The notes beneath the pieces were generated by a model. It was not told the DNA's origin and did not search any database. It saw only the letters and a list, made by a program, of their open reading frames with translations. Both the position numbers and the translations under genes were made by a program. 18,380 nucleotides of DNA, taken from contig SMVY01000176.1 in assembly GCA_004357415.1 (NCBI GenBank), positions 1 through 18,380 on the forward strand. Direction: 5' to 3'. Shown here one piece after another: positions 9,169 to 17,048 of the stretch. The stretch's first letter is position 1. The number at the start of each line of letters is the position of its first letter. Source of the DNA: Gemmatimonadota bacterium. GTDB taxonomy: Bacteria; Gemmatimonadota; Gemmatimonadetes; Gemmatimonadales; GWC2-71-9.

Positions 9169-9201
9169 GGGACTACTCCTGCTCAGATGGACCGAGTAAT
9201 C

Positions 9202-9228
9202 GTGCCGTCCACCGGCCGTGGCCGGCAC
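9202..9228 (-). other. Hairpin in the leader of the lipoprotein gene
   Basis: The inverted repeat GTGCCG / CGGCAC (6 bp), one mismatch, then CCAC / GTGG (4 bp) encloses the loop CGGCC. It ends about 33 bases upstream of the GTG start and leaves the ribosome binding site free. Confidence 0.35.
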
Positions 9229-9345
9229 GTCGGGAAGCATCAACGAGCAACGAGCGTGCCGCGTCCGGGGCGGCCCGGGGCGGCGGCGACAACTATATGT
9301 CGTTGTGGGAGTTACACTACAGGGAGATGCCAGGTAGAGCGCCTG

Positions 9346-9357
9346 CTACCCGGGTAG
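9346..9357. other. Perfect 12-base palindrome CTACCCGGGTAG
   Basis: A perfect 12-bp palindrome lies in the 241-base gap between fadJ and the lipoprotein gene. It could be an operator for the downstream gene or chance; there is no second copy in the window that I saw. Confidence 0.25.
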
Positions 9358-9409
9358 GAAGGAGCCTCCGTCGGGCGTTCTGCACTTGCCACCGACGTGT
9401 CGGGAGAGA

Positions 9410-11542
9410 TCAGTCGGGGTAGAATTTCCGATTGGCCCTGGCCTGCTCGACCAGCGCGTCACAGGGGGTGAATCGGGGGCCGTACATGGCGGCCAGGCTC
9501 TGCAACACGTCCACCACTCTGGCGGCACCCAAGGTGTCGATCACCCGCAGGGGACCACCACGGAACGGCGGGAATCCGATTCCGAAGATGGCCCCAATGT
9601 CACCATCACGCGGCGATTGCACCACGCCCTCGCCAACGGCCATGGCGGCTTCGTTCAGCATGGCAAACAGCAGGCGTTGTTCGATCGTTTCGGGCGACAC
9701 TTCCTCGCTCCGCTGCACGCCAAGCAGCCGGTACACTGACTTATCGGGGCCCTTCTTTTTTCCCTTTTCGTAGCGGTACAGCCCGCGTCCGTTCTTGCGC
9801 CCGAGCCGCCGGTCACCGATCAGAGCGTCGATGACCGGAGCGGGTCGGAGCCGCTCACCAAACGCCTCGTGCATGACACCGGACGCCTTCTGAGCCACGT
9901 CGATGCCGACCTCGTCGAGCAACGCGATCGGTCCCACCGGGAAACCGTAGCGCGTCATGGTGCGGTCGATCGCCTCGATCGGGGTACCCTCTTTCAATAG
10001 ATGGCCCGCTTCGTTCATATAGGGCGACAGGATGCGATTGACCCAGAAACCGGGGTGATCTCGTACCACGATGACCGTCTTGCCCATGCGCCGACCGAAG
10101 CGCACGGCGGTGACGATGGTGTCGGCGTTGGTGTCCTTGCCGGGGATCACCTCGAGCAGCGGCATCTTCTCCACCGGCGAGAAGAAGTGCATGCCGATGA
10201 CCCGTTCCGGGTGGGCCGCGCCGTCCGCGATTCGCTGGATGGGGATGGTCGACGTGTTGGTGGCATACACCGATCCGTCAGGAAGAACCTCCTCGAACTC
10301 GGCCAACACCTTCCGCTTGACCTCGAGGTCTTCGAATACCGCCTCGACGACCAGCTCCGATCTCCCAAAACCGGTCATGTCGGTAGTGCCGGACAACAAC
10401 GCCACCTGACGAGCGTAGTCGTACCTGGTGAGCCGGCGCCGGGCAAGTCCCTTGTCGAGCGGGCTGCGGGCAGCCTTGAGCCCGACGGCCACGCGGCCGA
10501 GGTCGGTGTCCTTGAGACGTACCTCGACTTGGGCCCGGCTCACCGCCGTCCCGGCAATGCCGGCGCCCATGAACCCTGATCCCACCACACCCATCCGGCG
10601 TACCTCGAGTGCCGTCCCGGTGCCGCGGGGAACACCGTCGTCCTTCTTGAGAGCGGTGGTGCCGAAGAAGATCTGTATCAACTTGCGGGAGACGTCGGTG
10701 ACGGCCAAGCGTCCGAACTCGCTATGCTCAGTCACCAGGCCGGCCGCCATGCCCTTTTCCAGCCCGATGCGCACGCAATCGAGGGCCGCCAGCGGGGCCG
10801 GATAATGGCCACCGGTCTTGCTCCGGACCGACTTGCCGGCCCGGGAATACACCAACCGGCGGCCGAGCGGGTTCCGGTCCAGCAACAGACCCATGAACCC
10901 GGTGCCGCGCTTGGCGCGCTTGACGAAGGGATCCCGGCTCAGCTTGCGGGCGGCCGCGAGGGCGGACTGCCGCAGGATGGACTGGGGTACCAACTCGTCC
11001 ACCAAACCCAGCCGATAGGCTTTCCGGGCGCGGACGGACTTACCGGCCAGAATCATGTCCAGGGCCGCCCGGAGCCCGATCAGGCGGGGGAGGCGCTGGC
11101 AGCCACCGGCTCCAGGTAACAGACCCAGCTGGACCTCCGGAAGTCCCAATTGCGTCTTGTCGTCGCTGGAACCAACGCGGTAGTGACAGGCAAGGGCAAA
11201 TTCGAGTCCCCCGCCGAGGCAGGCCCCGTGTATGGCAGCCACGACCGGCTTGGAGAGGTTGGCGACGGCGTCGAGCATCGCCTGGCCGCCGCGGCTCAGT
11301 GCCTCGGCCTCTTCCCGGCTCTTGACCTTGGTAAACTCTTCGATGTCCGCGCCGGCGATGAAGGTGTCGGGCTTGCCGGAGAGGAACACCACCGCCTTGA
11401 CGTTGCCGTCTTGGGCGAGCGCGGCAAACACCTCCATGAACTCGGCCTTGGCGGCGGCGTTCAGTTTGTTGACCGGTTCACCGGGGAGGTCCATGGTCAC
11501 GACGGCGACGCCGTCTTCGTTGGTTACCTGGAAAATCGGCAT
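9410..11542 (-). CDS. fadJ: Fatty-acid oxidation multifunctional enzyme, FadJ/FadB type (enoyl-CoA hydratase / 3-hydroxyacyl-CoA dehydrogenase)
   Basis: This 710-residue alpha subunit of the beta-oxidation complex has the length of FadJ (about 714). The N-terminal hydratase domain (about 1-190) shows the oxyanion-hole segments IAGADI (62-67) and HGACLGGGLEFAL. The catalytic glutamates are Glu114 and Glu136 (GLPEVQLGLLPGAGG). The dehydrogenase part starts with the NAD-binding motif VVGSGFMGAGIAG (319-331), and the catalytic His452 sits in MHFFSPVEKMPLLEV. The two C-terminal helical domains include HPGFWVNRI (496-504) and GIGFPPFRGG (654-663). It would convert trans-2-enoyl-CoA to 3-ketoacyl-CoA with NAD+ and pass it to the adjacent thiolase. 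Its ATG overlaps the thiolase TGA in TGATG, indicating translational coupling; no separate strong Shine-Dalgarno is visible. Whether it is FadB- or FadJ-like cannot be settled here, but the thiolase is FadI-like. Confidence 0.95.
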   Translation of the reverse strand: MPIFQVTNEDGVAVVTMDLPGEPVNKLNAAAKAEFMEVFAALAQDGNVKAVVFLSGKPDTFIAGADIEEFTKVKSREEAEALSRGGQAMLDAVANLSKPVVAAIHGACLGGGLEFALACHYRVGSSDDKTQLGLPEVQLGLLPGAGGCQRLPRLIGLRAALDMILAGKSVRARKAYRLGLVDELVPQSILRQSALAAARKLSRDPFVKRAKRGTGFMGLLLDRNPLGRRLVYSRAGKSVRSKTGGHYPAPLAALDCVRIGLEKGMAAGLVTEHSEFGRLAVTDVSRKLIQIFFGTTALKKDDGVPRGTGTALEVRRMGVVGSGFMGAGIAGTAVSRAQVEVRLKDTDLGRVAVGLKAARSPLDKGLARRRLTRYDYARQVALLSGTTDMTGFGRSELVVEAVFEDLEVKRKVLAEFEEVLPDGSVYATNTSTIPIQRIADGAAHPERVIGMHFFSPVEKMPLLEVIPGKDTNADTIVTAVRFGRRMGKTVIVVRDHPGFWVNRILSPYMNEAGHLLKEGTPIEAIDRTMTRYGFPVGPIALLDEVGIDVAQKASGVMHEAFGERLRPAPVIDALIGDRRLGRKNGRGLYRYEKGKKKGPDKSVYRLLGVQRSEEVSPETIEQRLLFAMLNEAAMAVGEGVVQSPRDGDIGAIFGIGFPPFRGGPLRVIDTLGAARVVDVLQSLAAMYGPRFTPCDALVEQARANRKFYPD

Positions 11543-12831
11543 CAGGAGCGTTCCAGTACCATGGCGAACCCCATTCCCCCTTGGGCACAGATGGAGATGA
11601 GCCCGAACTGGACATCCCGCCGCTGCATTTCATTGGCGAGCGTGGTAACCAGCCGCGCGCCGGTGGCGCCGAACGGGTGTCCGATGGCGATGGAACCGCC
11701 GTACACGTTGGTGATGTCCCAGTTGACCTCGCCCACGGGCTTGGATCGGCCGAGCTTGTCGGCCCAGGCCTGAGAGGCCCAGGCCTGCACGTTCGACAGC
11801 ACCTGGGCCGCGAACGCTTCGTGGATCTCCACCGCTCCCAGATCCTGCCAAGTGATGCCGGCCCGGTCGAGGGCGAGCGGAACGGCGTATACGGGCCCCA
11901 TGAGGAGTTGCCTGCCGGGATCGACCGCGGCAACGGCGTAGCTCCTGATAAGGGCCAGCGGCCGGTATCCCATCGCCACGGCCTTGTCCGATTCCATCAG
12001 CAGCACCGCGGCGGCGCCGTCGGTGAGCGGCGAGGAGTTCCCGGCCGTGACGGTGCCGTATCGACGGTCGAATATCGGCCTGAGCTTGGCCAGCGCCTCG
12101 AGCGAGGTGTCGGCCCGGATGCCGTTGTCGCTGGTAATGGGGGCGTTCCGCCCTTCGAGCCAGGGGGCGATCTCACGGGTGAGGACCCCGCTAGCGGTTC
12201 CCTGGGCGGCCCGCTGGTGGCTCATCAGCGCGAACCGATCCTGGTCCTCCCGGCTGATATGGTTCTCCTTGGCCATCTTCTCCGCCGCTTGTCCCATCGA
12301 CTCGCCGGTGGACGGCTCGGCGATGGCCGGGGTAACCGGCACCAGGTCCCGAGGCCGTATGGCGGCCAGCGCCTTGAGACGCTGTCCCAACGACTTGGCC
12401 TTGCTCGCCTGCACCAGGATCTCGCTGAAACGGCGAGAATGGAGGATGGGGATGTCTGACAGGGAATCGACGCCACCGGCGATGACGGTATCCGCATGGT
12501 TCAAGAGGATCTGGTCTGCCCCCGAGGTCACGGCCTGGGCGGCCGAAGCACAGGCACGGTTCAGGGTGTAGGCCGGGATGGTCCTGGGGAACTGCGGCAG
12601 GAGGCTGACTTCCCGAGCCACGTTGGGCGTCACCACGGAGGGGATCACCTGGCCGAATATCACTTCGTCAACGTCGCTGCCGGGAAGGTCGGTCCGGTAC
12701 ATGAGTTCCTTGGCGGCGTGGCGAGCGAGCGCGACCGCCGGGACGGCCTTGAGGAGGGTCCCGCTCTTGGCGAACGGTGTCCGCACGCCGTCCACGATGG
12801 CGACCCGGCGCCCACCCAGGAAGTCAGCCAT
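11542..12831 (-). CDS. fadI: Acetyl-CoA C-acyltransferase (3-ketoacyl-CoA thiolase), FadI type
   Basis: This is a 429-residue thiolase (E. coli FadI has 436). The nucleophile Cys94 is in NRACASAAQA. The later catalytic residues are His385 in AIGHPFGATGARL and Cys415 in CAQGGMGFAMV. VEIHEAFAAQ supplies the conserved active-site His. The insert following GGVDSLSDIP, with SRRFSEILVQASKAKS, is of the FadI rather than the FadA kind. It performs thiolytic cleavage of 3-ketoacyl-CoA to acetyl-CoA and a shortened acyl-CoA, as partner of the multifunctional enzyme encoded next. It is the first gene of the two-gene operon. The ATG has no clear Shine-Dalgarno; it is chosen because it directly precedes the family's RRVAIVDGVRTPF opening. 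Confidence 0.95.
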   Translation of the reverse strand: MADFLGGRRVAIVDGVRTPFAKSGTLLKAVPAVALARHAAKELMYRTDLPGSDVDEVIFGQVIPSVVTPNVAREVSLLPQFPRTIPAYTLNRACASAAQAVTSGADQILLNHADTVIAGGVDSLSDIPILHSRRFSEILVQASKAKSLGQRLKALAAIRPRDLVPVTPAIAEPSTGESMGQAAEKMAKENHISREDQDRFALMSHQRAAQGTASGVLTREIAPWLEGRNAPITSDNGIRADTSLEALAKLRPIFDRRYGTVTAGNSSPLTDGAAAVLLMESDKAVAMGYRPLALIRSYAVAAVDPGRQLLMGPVYAVPLALDRAGITWQDLGAVEIHEAFAAQVLSNVQAWASQAWADKLGRSKPVGEVNWDITNVYGGSIAIGHPFGATGARLVTTLANEMQRRDVQFGLISICAQGGMGFAMVLERS

Positions 12832-12938
12832 GACCGGCCACGATGGCTGAACCTTGTCCCAAGGGGCAGGACCGAGCGTTATTCGAGGGCACCAACGGGG
12901 CGTGAGCGACGCGGGACGGCGTTAGTGAATACACGGAG

Positions 12939-13496
12939 CTACTCGGCACGCCGCTGGGCGACGACACTGGCAACAGCGCGCCACCGTTCCGAATCGACGG
13001 GCTCCAACACTTCTCGGCCATGAAAGATCTCCAACGGCGAAACCAGGCGGGCCAGTTCTCCCGGATGCAGCAGGTGGTCGTCGGACTTCGGGCCCCAGCC
13101 GAGGTCGCGTTGGGCCACCAGAAACGTCTCGACCATCAGCGCCCCCCCGGGTGCTACCGCGTCGATGATCCTCGGCCAGCGGGCGCGGTCAAGATAATTA
13201 AATACCAGCACCACGTCGAAGGTTCCGAGATCGGGCCAGTCGCCCTCCAGGTCGACGGCCAGCCAGTCGATGTTCAGCCGGCGCTGTTCCGCCGTGGCGC
13301 GCCCCGCCTCGAGCCGTTTGGTGTCGCGATCGATGGCGACGACCTCGGCCCCACGTTCGGCCGCGGCGAGACTGTGGCGGCCTTCTCCGCACCCGATGTC
13401 GAGCACTCTGGTTCCCTGCCCCAACAGAAAGTCGTGCCAGGTAAACCAGCCGCTGGGTGGAGAGATGGCCGGGGGAGGCGGCGGCGGGATGGACAC
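12939..13496 (-). CDS. Class I SAM-dependent methyltransferase
   Basis: The protein is about 185 residues. The SAM-binding motif I is VLDIGCGEGRHS (31-42), followed by the acidic strand end EVVAIDRD (51-58). Motif II-like FDVVLVFNYLDR and the APGGALMVETF strand complete the Rossmann methyltransferase fold. The substrate is unknown; the small single-domain form resembles TehB/UbiE-like enzymes. The start is uncertain. GTG 13496 has GAGGG ten bases upstream but yields six consecutive prolines right after the start, and it overlaps the 5' end of the divergent GlpD-like gene. A downstream start near the motif SGWFTWHDFLLGQG is possible but offers no ATG. The fadI gene follows 107 bases later on the same strand. 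Confidence 0.82.
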   Translation of the reverse strand: MSIPPPPPPAISPPSGWFTWHDFLLGQGTRVLDIGCGEGRHSLAAAERGAEVVAIDRDTKRLEAGRATAEQRRLNIDWLAVDLEGDWPDLGTFDVVLVFNYLDRARWPRIIDAVAPGGALMVETFLVAQRDLGWGPKSDDHLLHPGELARLVSPLEIFHGREVLEPVDSERWRAVASVVAQRRAE

Positions 13497-15117
13497 TAGA
13501 GGAATGCCCTCACGGCGCGTGCCGGTAGAGGATCTGCCGGCCCAGCCGGTGGACCTGCTGGTGATTGGTGGCGGCCTCACGGGGAGCGGCATCGCCCGGG
13601 AGGCCGCGGCACGGGGCCTCAGCACCATTCTGGTCGACCGGAGCGACCTGGCCGGCGGTCGCATGGCGCCGTCGAACCGTCTGGTGTACGGGAGCCTTCA
13701 ACACTGGGACCAGGGTACCCTCCACCTGCGGTTGGCGCCGAACCGGGAACGCCTGGTGTTCCAAGCCATGGCTCCGCACCTCGTTCGTCCTACTCCGTTC
13801 ATCTTTCCCATCCAGCAACACGGCAAGGCCTCCCGGTGGCACCTGGTATCTGCGTTGCTCTACCGCCAGTGGGCGGGTCTGTTCAGGAATGTGCGACGGC
13901 ACCGCCTCCTCGGCAAGCGTGGCCTGTTGGCACTGGAGCCGCTGCTGCGCGATCGCGGCCTGGTCGGCGGCGCCTGGTACCAGGACGCGCTGTACGACGG
14001 GACCCGATTGGCCGTGGCCTCCGCCAGGTCGGCCGCGAGCCACGGAGCCGTGGTCGCCAGCTATACGGAGGTAGAGTCGCTCGACCTCGCCGACGGCAAG
14101 ATTCGTGGTGCCGCCGTGCGGGACGGCGTGAGTGGCAAGACGGGACGAGTGCGGGCGGGGGCGGTGATCAACGCCACCGGCCCGTGGATCGATTCGATTC
14201 GCCGATTCGAGAGCGACTCCGGTGACCCACTCCTGGCCCTCAGGCGGAGCGCGTACCTTGCCGTCCCCCGTGCCCGCGTCGGGCATCGACACGCGATGGC
14301 CATCGAGAGCCCGCTGGACGGGCGTCTCATCCACCTCATTCCGTGGGCCACCCGCAGCGTGATCGGCCCCAGCGTCACCGAAGTCGAGGACGCCGACGCA
14401 CCCGGGGCAACGGACGAGGACATCGTCTACCTGCTGCGCTCGGTCAACGCCAGTTTTCCCAATGCCCGGCTCACACGGGACGACATTCATTTCACCTGGA
14501 GCTACATCGACGCCCACATCGGTGCGCCCAACGATCCTTCCCGGCGCCGTGGTGGCAAGCATTGGGTCGAGATCGGCCCGCATGGGTTGATTACCGTGGT
14601 GGGCGGATCGGCGGCACATCATCGCGTCATGGCCAAGGAAGCCGTCGACGCGGTCATCAAGGCGCTGCGGGCGTCGGGCAGTCGATCGGGACGAGAGTCT
14701 GGCTCTTCGGCGCCGGATCCCCTGCCCGGAGGCGAGGCTCACGACATCAGCCCGCTCCGCCAACCGGGACTCGACCTGGGTCTCGCCCCGGAGACGGTAG
14801 AACACCTGCTCGAGACCTTCGGCACCGAGGCCGCCGCGGTGTACAACCTGTGCCGCGACCGGCGCGACCTGATGGCACCGCTCCACCCCAGCCACCCAGC
14901 GGTCCTCGCCGAGGTGGTGCACTGCGTCCGGCGCGAGTTCGTGACGACCGTGGATGACGTGCTGACCCGGCGGCTGCACCTTCGCTGGGAAACCGACGAT
15001 GGGGGACGCGCGGCCGTCGAAGCAGCGGCCGGGGTCATGGCCGTGGAGATGGGTTGGGACCGCGAGACGCGGCAGGCAGCGGCGCGGGCGTATCGCGCGA
15101 CGCTACCCGATGGCTAG
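13489..15117 (+). CDS. GlpD-like FAD-dependent oxidoreductase (glycerol-3-phosphate dehydrogenase family, divergent)
   Basis: The 542-residue protein has the GlpD architecture. It has the FAD-binding VIGGGLTGSGIAREAAARG (25-43), the HLVRPTPFIFPI segment (97-108), YQDALYDGTRLA (164-175), NATGPWID (228-235), the LIPWATRSVIGPS region (283-295) and the C-terminal helical domain ending AEVVHCVRREFVTTVDDVLTRR. Canonical GlpD oxidises sn-glycerol-3-phosphate to dihydroxyacetone phosphate at the membrane. However, family signatures are altered here: the usual SSKLIHGGLRYL reads SNRLVYGSLQHW (62-73) and GGKxTTYR reads GGSAAHHR (372-379). Substrate specificity is therefore doubtful. ATG 13489 is chosen with GGAGG at 13474-13478 (spacing 10); ATG 13504 and ATG 13465 are alternatives with badly placed Shine-Dalgarno sequences. 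The stop overlaps that of the convergent kinase. Confidence 0.82.
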   Translation: MDTRGMPSRRVPVEDLPAQPVDLLVIGGGLTGSGIAREAAARGLSTILVDRSDLAGGRMAPSNRLVYGSLQHWDQGTLHLRLAPNRERLVFQAMAPHLVRPTPFIFPIQQHGKASRWHLVSALLYRQWAGLFRNVRRHRLLGKRGLLALEPLLRDRGLVGGAWYQDALYDGTRLAVASARSAASHGAVVASYTEVESLDLADGKIRGAAVRDGVSGKTGRVRAGAVINATGPWIDSIRRFESDSGDPLLALRRSAYLAVPRARVGHRHAMAIESPLDGRLIHLIPWATRSVIGPSVTEVEDADAPGATDEDIVYLLRSVNASFPNARLTRDDIHFTWSYIDAHIGAPNDPSRRRGGKHWVEIGPHGLITVVGGSAAHHRVMAKEAVDAVIKALRASGSRSGRESGSSAPDPLPGGEAHDISPLRQPGLDLGLAPETVEHLLETFGTEAAAVYNLCRDRRDLMAPLHPSHPAVLAEVVHCVRREFVTTVDDVLTRRLHLRWETDDGGRAAVEAAAGVMAVEMGWDRETRQAAARAYRATLPDG

Positions 15118-17048
15118 GCCGACGAGTCGGCCGGTGGCGCCACGCAAAACTGTTGCAGGCTTTGCTCCACGTCCACCAGGCTCACCGGCTTGATGAGCAC
15201 CCGCCGGCGGTCGAAGTCAGCCCCGGGCCCTTCTTGCATTTGCGCCAGATCGCCGGTCAGGAAGATGACGCGGTCGGCGAGTTCCGGCCGATTCTCCAAC
15301 AGGGCGCGGTACAACGCCGCACCGTCCATACGCGGCATCTTCAAGTCGGCGAGGATGGCGTCCACCTCATGGTGCTCGAGCTTGTCGAGGGCATCCACGC
15401 CGTCGACCGCTTGAATGGTGTGGGCCCCGCGCTTGGTGAGAAATTTGGCCAGTGGAATACGGATGCCTTCTTCGTCGTCCACCAGCAACACCCGGAGTCC
15501 CTTCAACGTTGCCACCCGTGGCAACGGCTGCGGCGGTGACCGGGTAGCTTGATCCACGACGGCCTCGGTTGACACAGGCAACGAGATGACGAACCGCGCC
15601 CCCTGCCCCATCGCTTCGAAGACGAGATCTCCGTCGAGGTCGCGAACGATCTGCCGGGAAATGTAGAGCCCGAGTCCGGTACCATCCTTGCCCTTGGTGG
15701 AAGTGAACGGATGGAACAGACGCGGCTGCAATTCCGCGGCGATGCCGGGACCGTTGTCCTCGATCGCCAGACACACTTGGTCATCGAGGGCGTAGGTGTT
15801 GATGGTGACGAGCCGGGGGGAGTCGACGTATTGCAGGGCGTCGAGGGCGTTGCTTATGAGGTTCACCACCACCTGTTCGATGCGCGCGGGGTCGCCCTTG
15901 GCATACGGGAGGTCCACGGCATACCGGGCATCGAGGGTGATGTCCTCGTGACCGAACCGATAGGACACCAGGTCGACCGCGTCCCGGCACACTCTGTTGA
16001 GGTCGGCTGAGTCAAGGCCGCTCGAATCCGCCCGGACGAACCGGAGCAGTCCCGACAGCAGCCGGCCCGCGCGCCTGGCTTGGCGCACGATGTGCCTCAG
16101 CTCGGCGCGTTGTTCGGGGGGCAGCGCCGGGTCTTCCAGTCGCGTCTCGCCCATGGCCGCAATGGCCATGAGCGGGTTGTTGACCTCGTGGGCGACGCCG
16201 GCAATCAACTGTCCCGCGGCGGCGAACCGTCCCTGTTCCTCCGCCCGCTGCTGCAGGACGCCCGTCATGGAGTTGAAGTGGCTGGCCAAGCGGCCGACTT
16301 CGTCGAAGCGCCGCACGGAGAGTTGCACCCGCAAGTCACCCTGGGCGACTCGAGCGAGTCCTTCCTCGAGGCGGGAAAGCGGCTGCCAGATCCGCTTGCG
16401 GGCGATGATCCAGATGACGGGCAAGCCAATAAGCCCCACCACCAGCCATATCCCCAACGCGGTGAGTGCCTCACGCGAAGTATCCGCCAGGATCTCCCGC
16501 CGAGCTTGCAGGTCCTTGATACCCTCGATCTGGGCACTGGTGAGTCGGGCGTCGAACACGATCCTCAAGGAGTCCATCTCCTCGACACGCCGGGGGACCG
16601 TTTCGAGTTGGCCTAACGCCATCAAGTCGAGCACTTCGAACAGGATGGTCTGCAACCGGTCGGCGTCGGCTTGCGCCAACATGACCGGCTCCCGGGCTTG
16701 TGGGGAAATTTGGTCGAGCGGCGGGAACCGGTGACTGACGATGTACTTCGACACATCCTCGCGCAACCGCGCGATAGCGGCGGTGTCGATCGGTTCATCC
16801 TGGTGCGTGATCTGGTGAATGGTGGTTGAGGCACCGGTCAGCACGTGGACCCGGGTGACCACTTCCTCATAGAGAAACCGTTCCGGCTCCACGCTTCGGC
16901 TCATGTCGGCCGCGATGCGTCCCAACTGGAAGGTCAGAAACACCATCATGGCGGTGGCGTAGACCGTGACCGCCGAGAGGAGTACCAGAAGAACGCCCTT
17001 GAGGCTGAGACCCCGACGGCGGGTTTCCGCAGCGGACTGGTTGGTCAC
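15114..17048 (-). CDS. Membrane hybrid sensor histidine kinase with C-terminal receiver
   Basis: The 644-residue protein has a transmembrane helix at about 18-40, a mainly helical extracytoplasmic sensor region at about 41-195, and a second transmembrane helix at about 197-216. HAMP follows (about 217-270, ending near the DEVGRLASHFNSM segment), then HisKA with phospho-acceptor His287 in GVAHEVNNPLMAI. The ATPase domain shows NLISNALDA (396-404), DNGPG (431-435) and GTGLGL (456-461). The receiver domain begins at about 518 with Asp524/Asp525, phospho-acceptor Asp568 in LADLKMPRMDG, Thr598 and Lys620. There is no output domain after the receiver, so signal must leave by phosphotransfer. The GTG start overlaps the TGA of the upstream binding-protein gene by 4 bases (GTGA) and has no separate Shine-Dalgarno, so translation is coupled. 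The 3' end shares its stop with the convergent GlpD-like gene. Confidence 0.93.
   Translation of the reverse strand: MTNQSAAETRRRGLSLKGVLLVLLSAVTVYATAMMVFLTFQLGRIAADMSRSVEPERFLYEEVVTRVHVLTGASTTIHQITHQDEPIDTAAIARLREDVSKYIVSHRFPPLDQISPQAREPVMLAQADADRLQTILFEVLDLMALGQLETVPRRVEEMDSLRIVFDARLTSAQIEGIKDLQARREILADTSREALTALGIWLVVGLIGLPVIWIIARKRIWQPLSRLEEGLARVAQGDLRVQLSVRRFDEVGRLASHFNSMTGVLQQRAEEQGRFAAAGQLIAGVAHEVNNPLMAIAAMGETRLEDPALPPEQRAELRHIVRQARRAGRLLSGLLRFVRADSSGLDSADLNRVCRDAVDLVSYRFGHEDITLDARYAVDLPYAKGDPARIEQVVVNLISNALDALQYVDSPRLVTINTYALDDQVCLAIEDNGPGIAAELQPRLFHPFTSTKGKDGTGLGLYISRQIVRDLDGDLVFEAMGQGARFVISLPVSTEAVVDQATRSPPQPLPRVATLKGLRVLLVDDEEGIRIPLAKFLTKRGAHTIQAVDGVDALDKLEHHEVDAILADLKMPRMDGAALYRALLENRPELADRVIFLTGDLAQMQEGPGADFDRRRVLIKPVSLVDVEQSLQQFCVAPPADSSA

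Noticed and set aside
9241..9254. Tandem CAACGAG CAACGAG
   Set aside because: There are only two 7-base copies with no further repeats in the window; likely chance.
9745..9770. T-rich run resembling a terminator tail
   Set aside because: It lies inside fadJ, where it encodes the lysine-rich segment KGKKKGPDK, and no stem precedes it.
13510..14979. Long minus-strand open frame of 489 codons opposite the GlpD-like gene
   Set aside because: It lies entirely antisense to a gene with clear FAD and GlpD motifs. Its sequence is Arg/Gly/His-rich with no recognisable domain, as expected for a shadow frame in GC-rich DNA.
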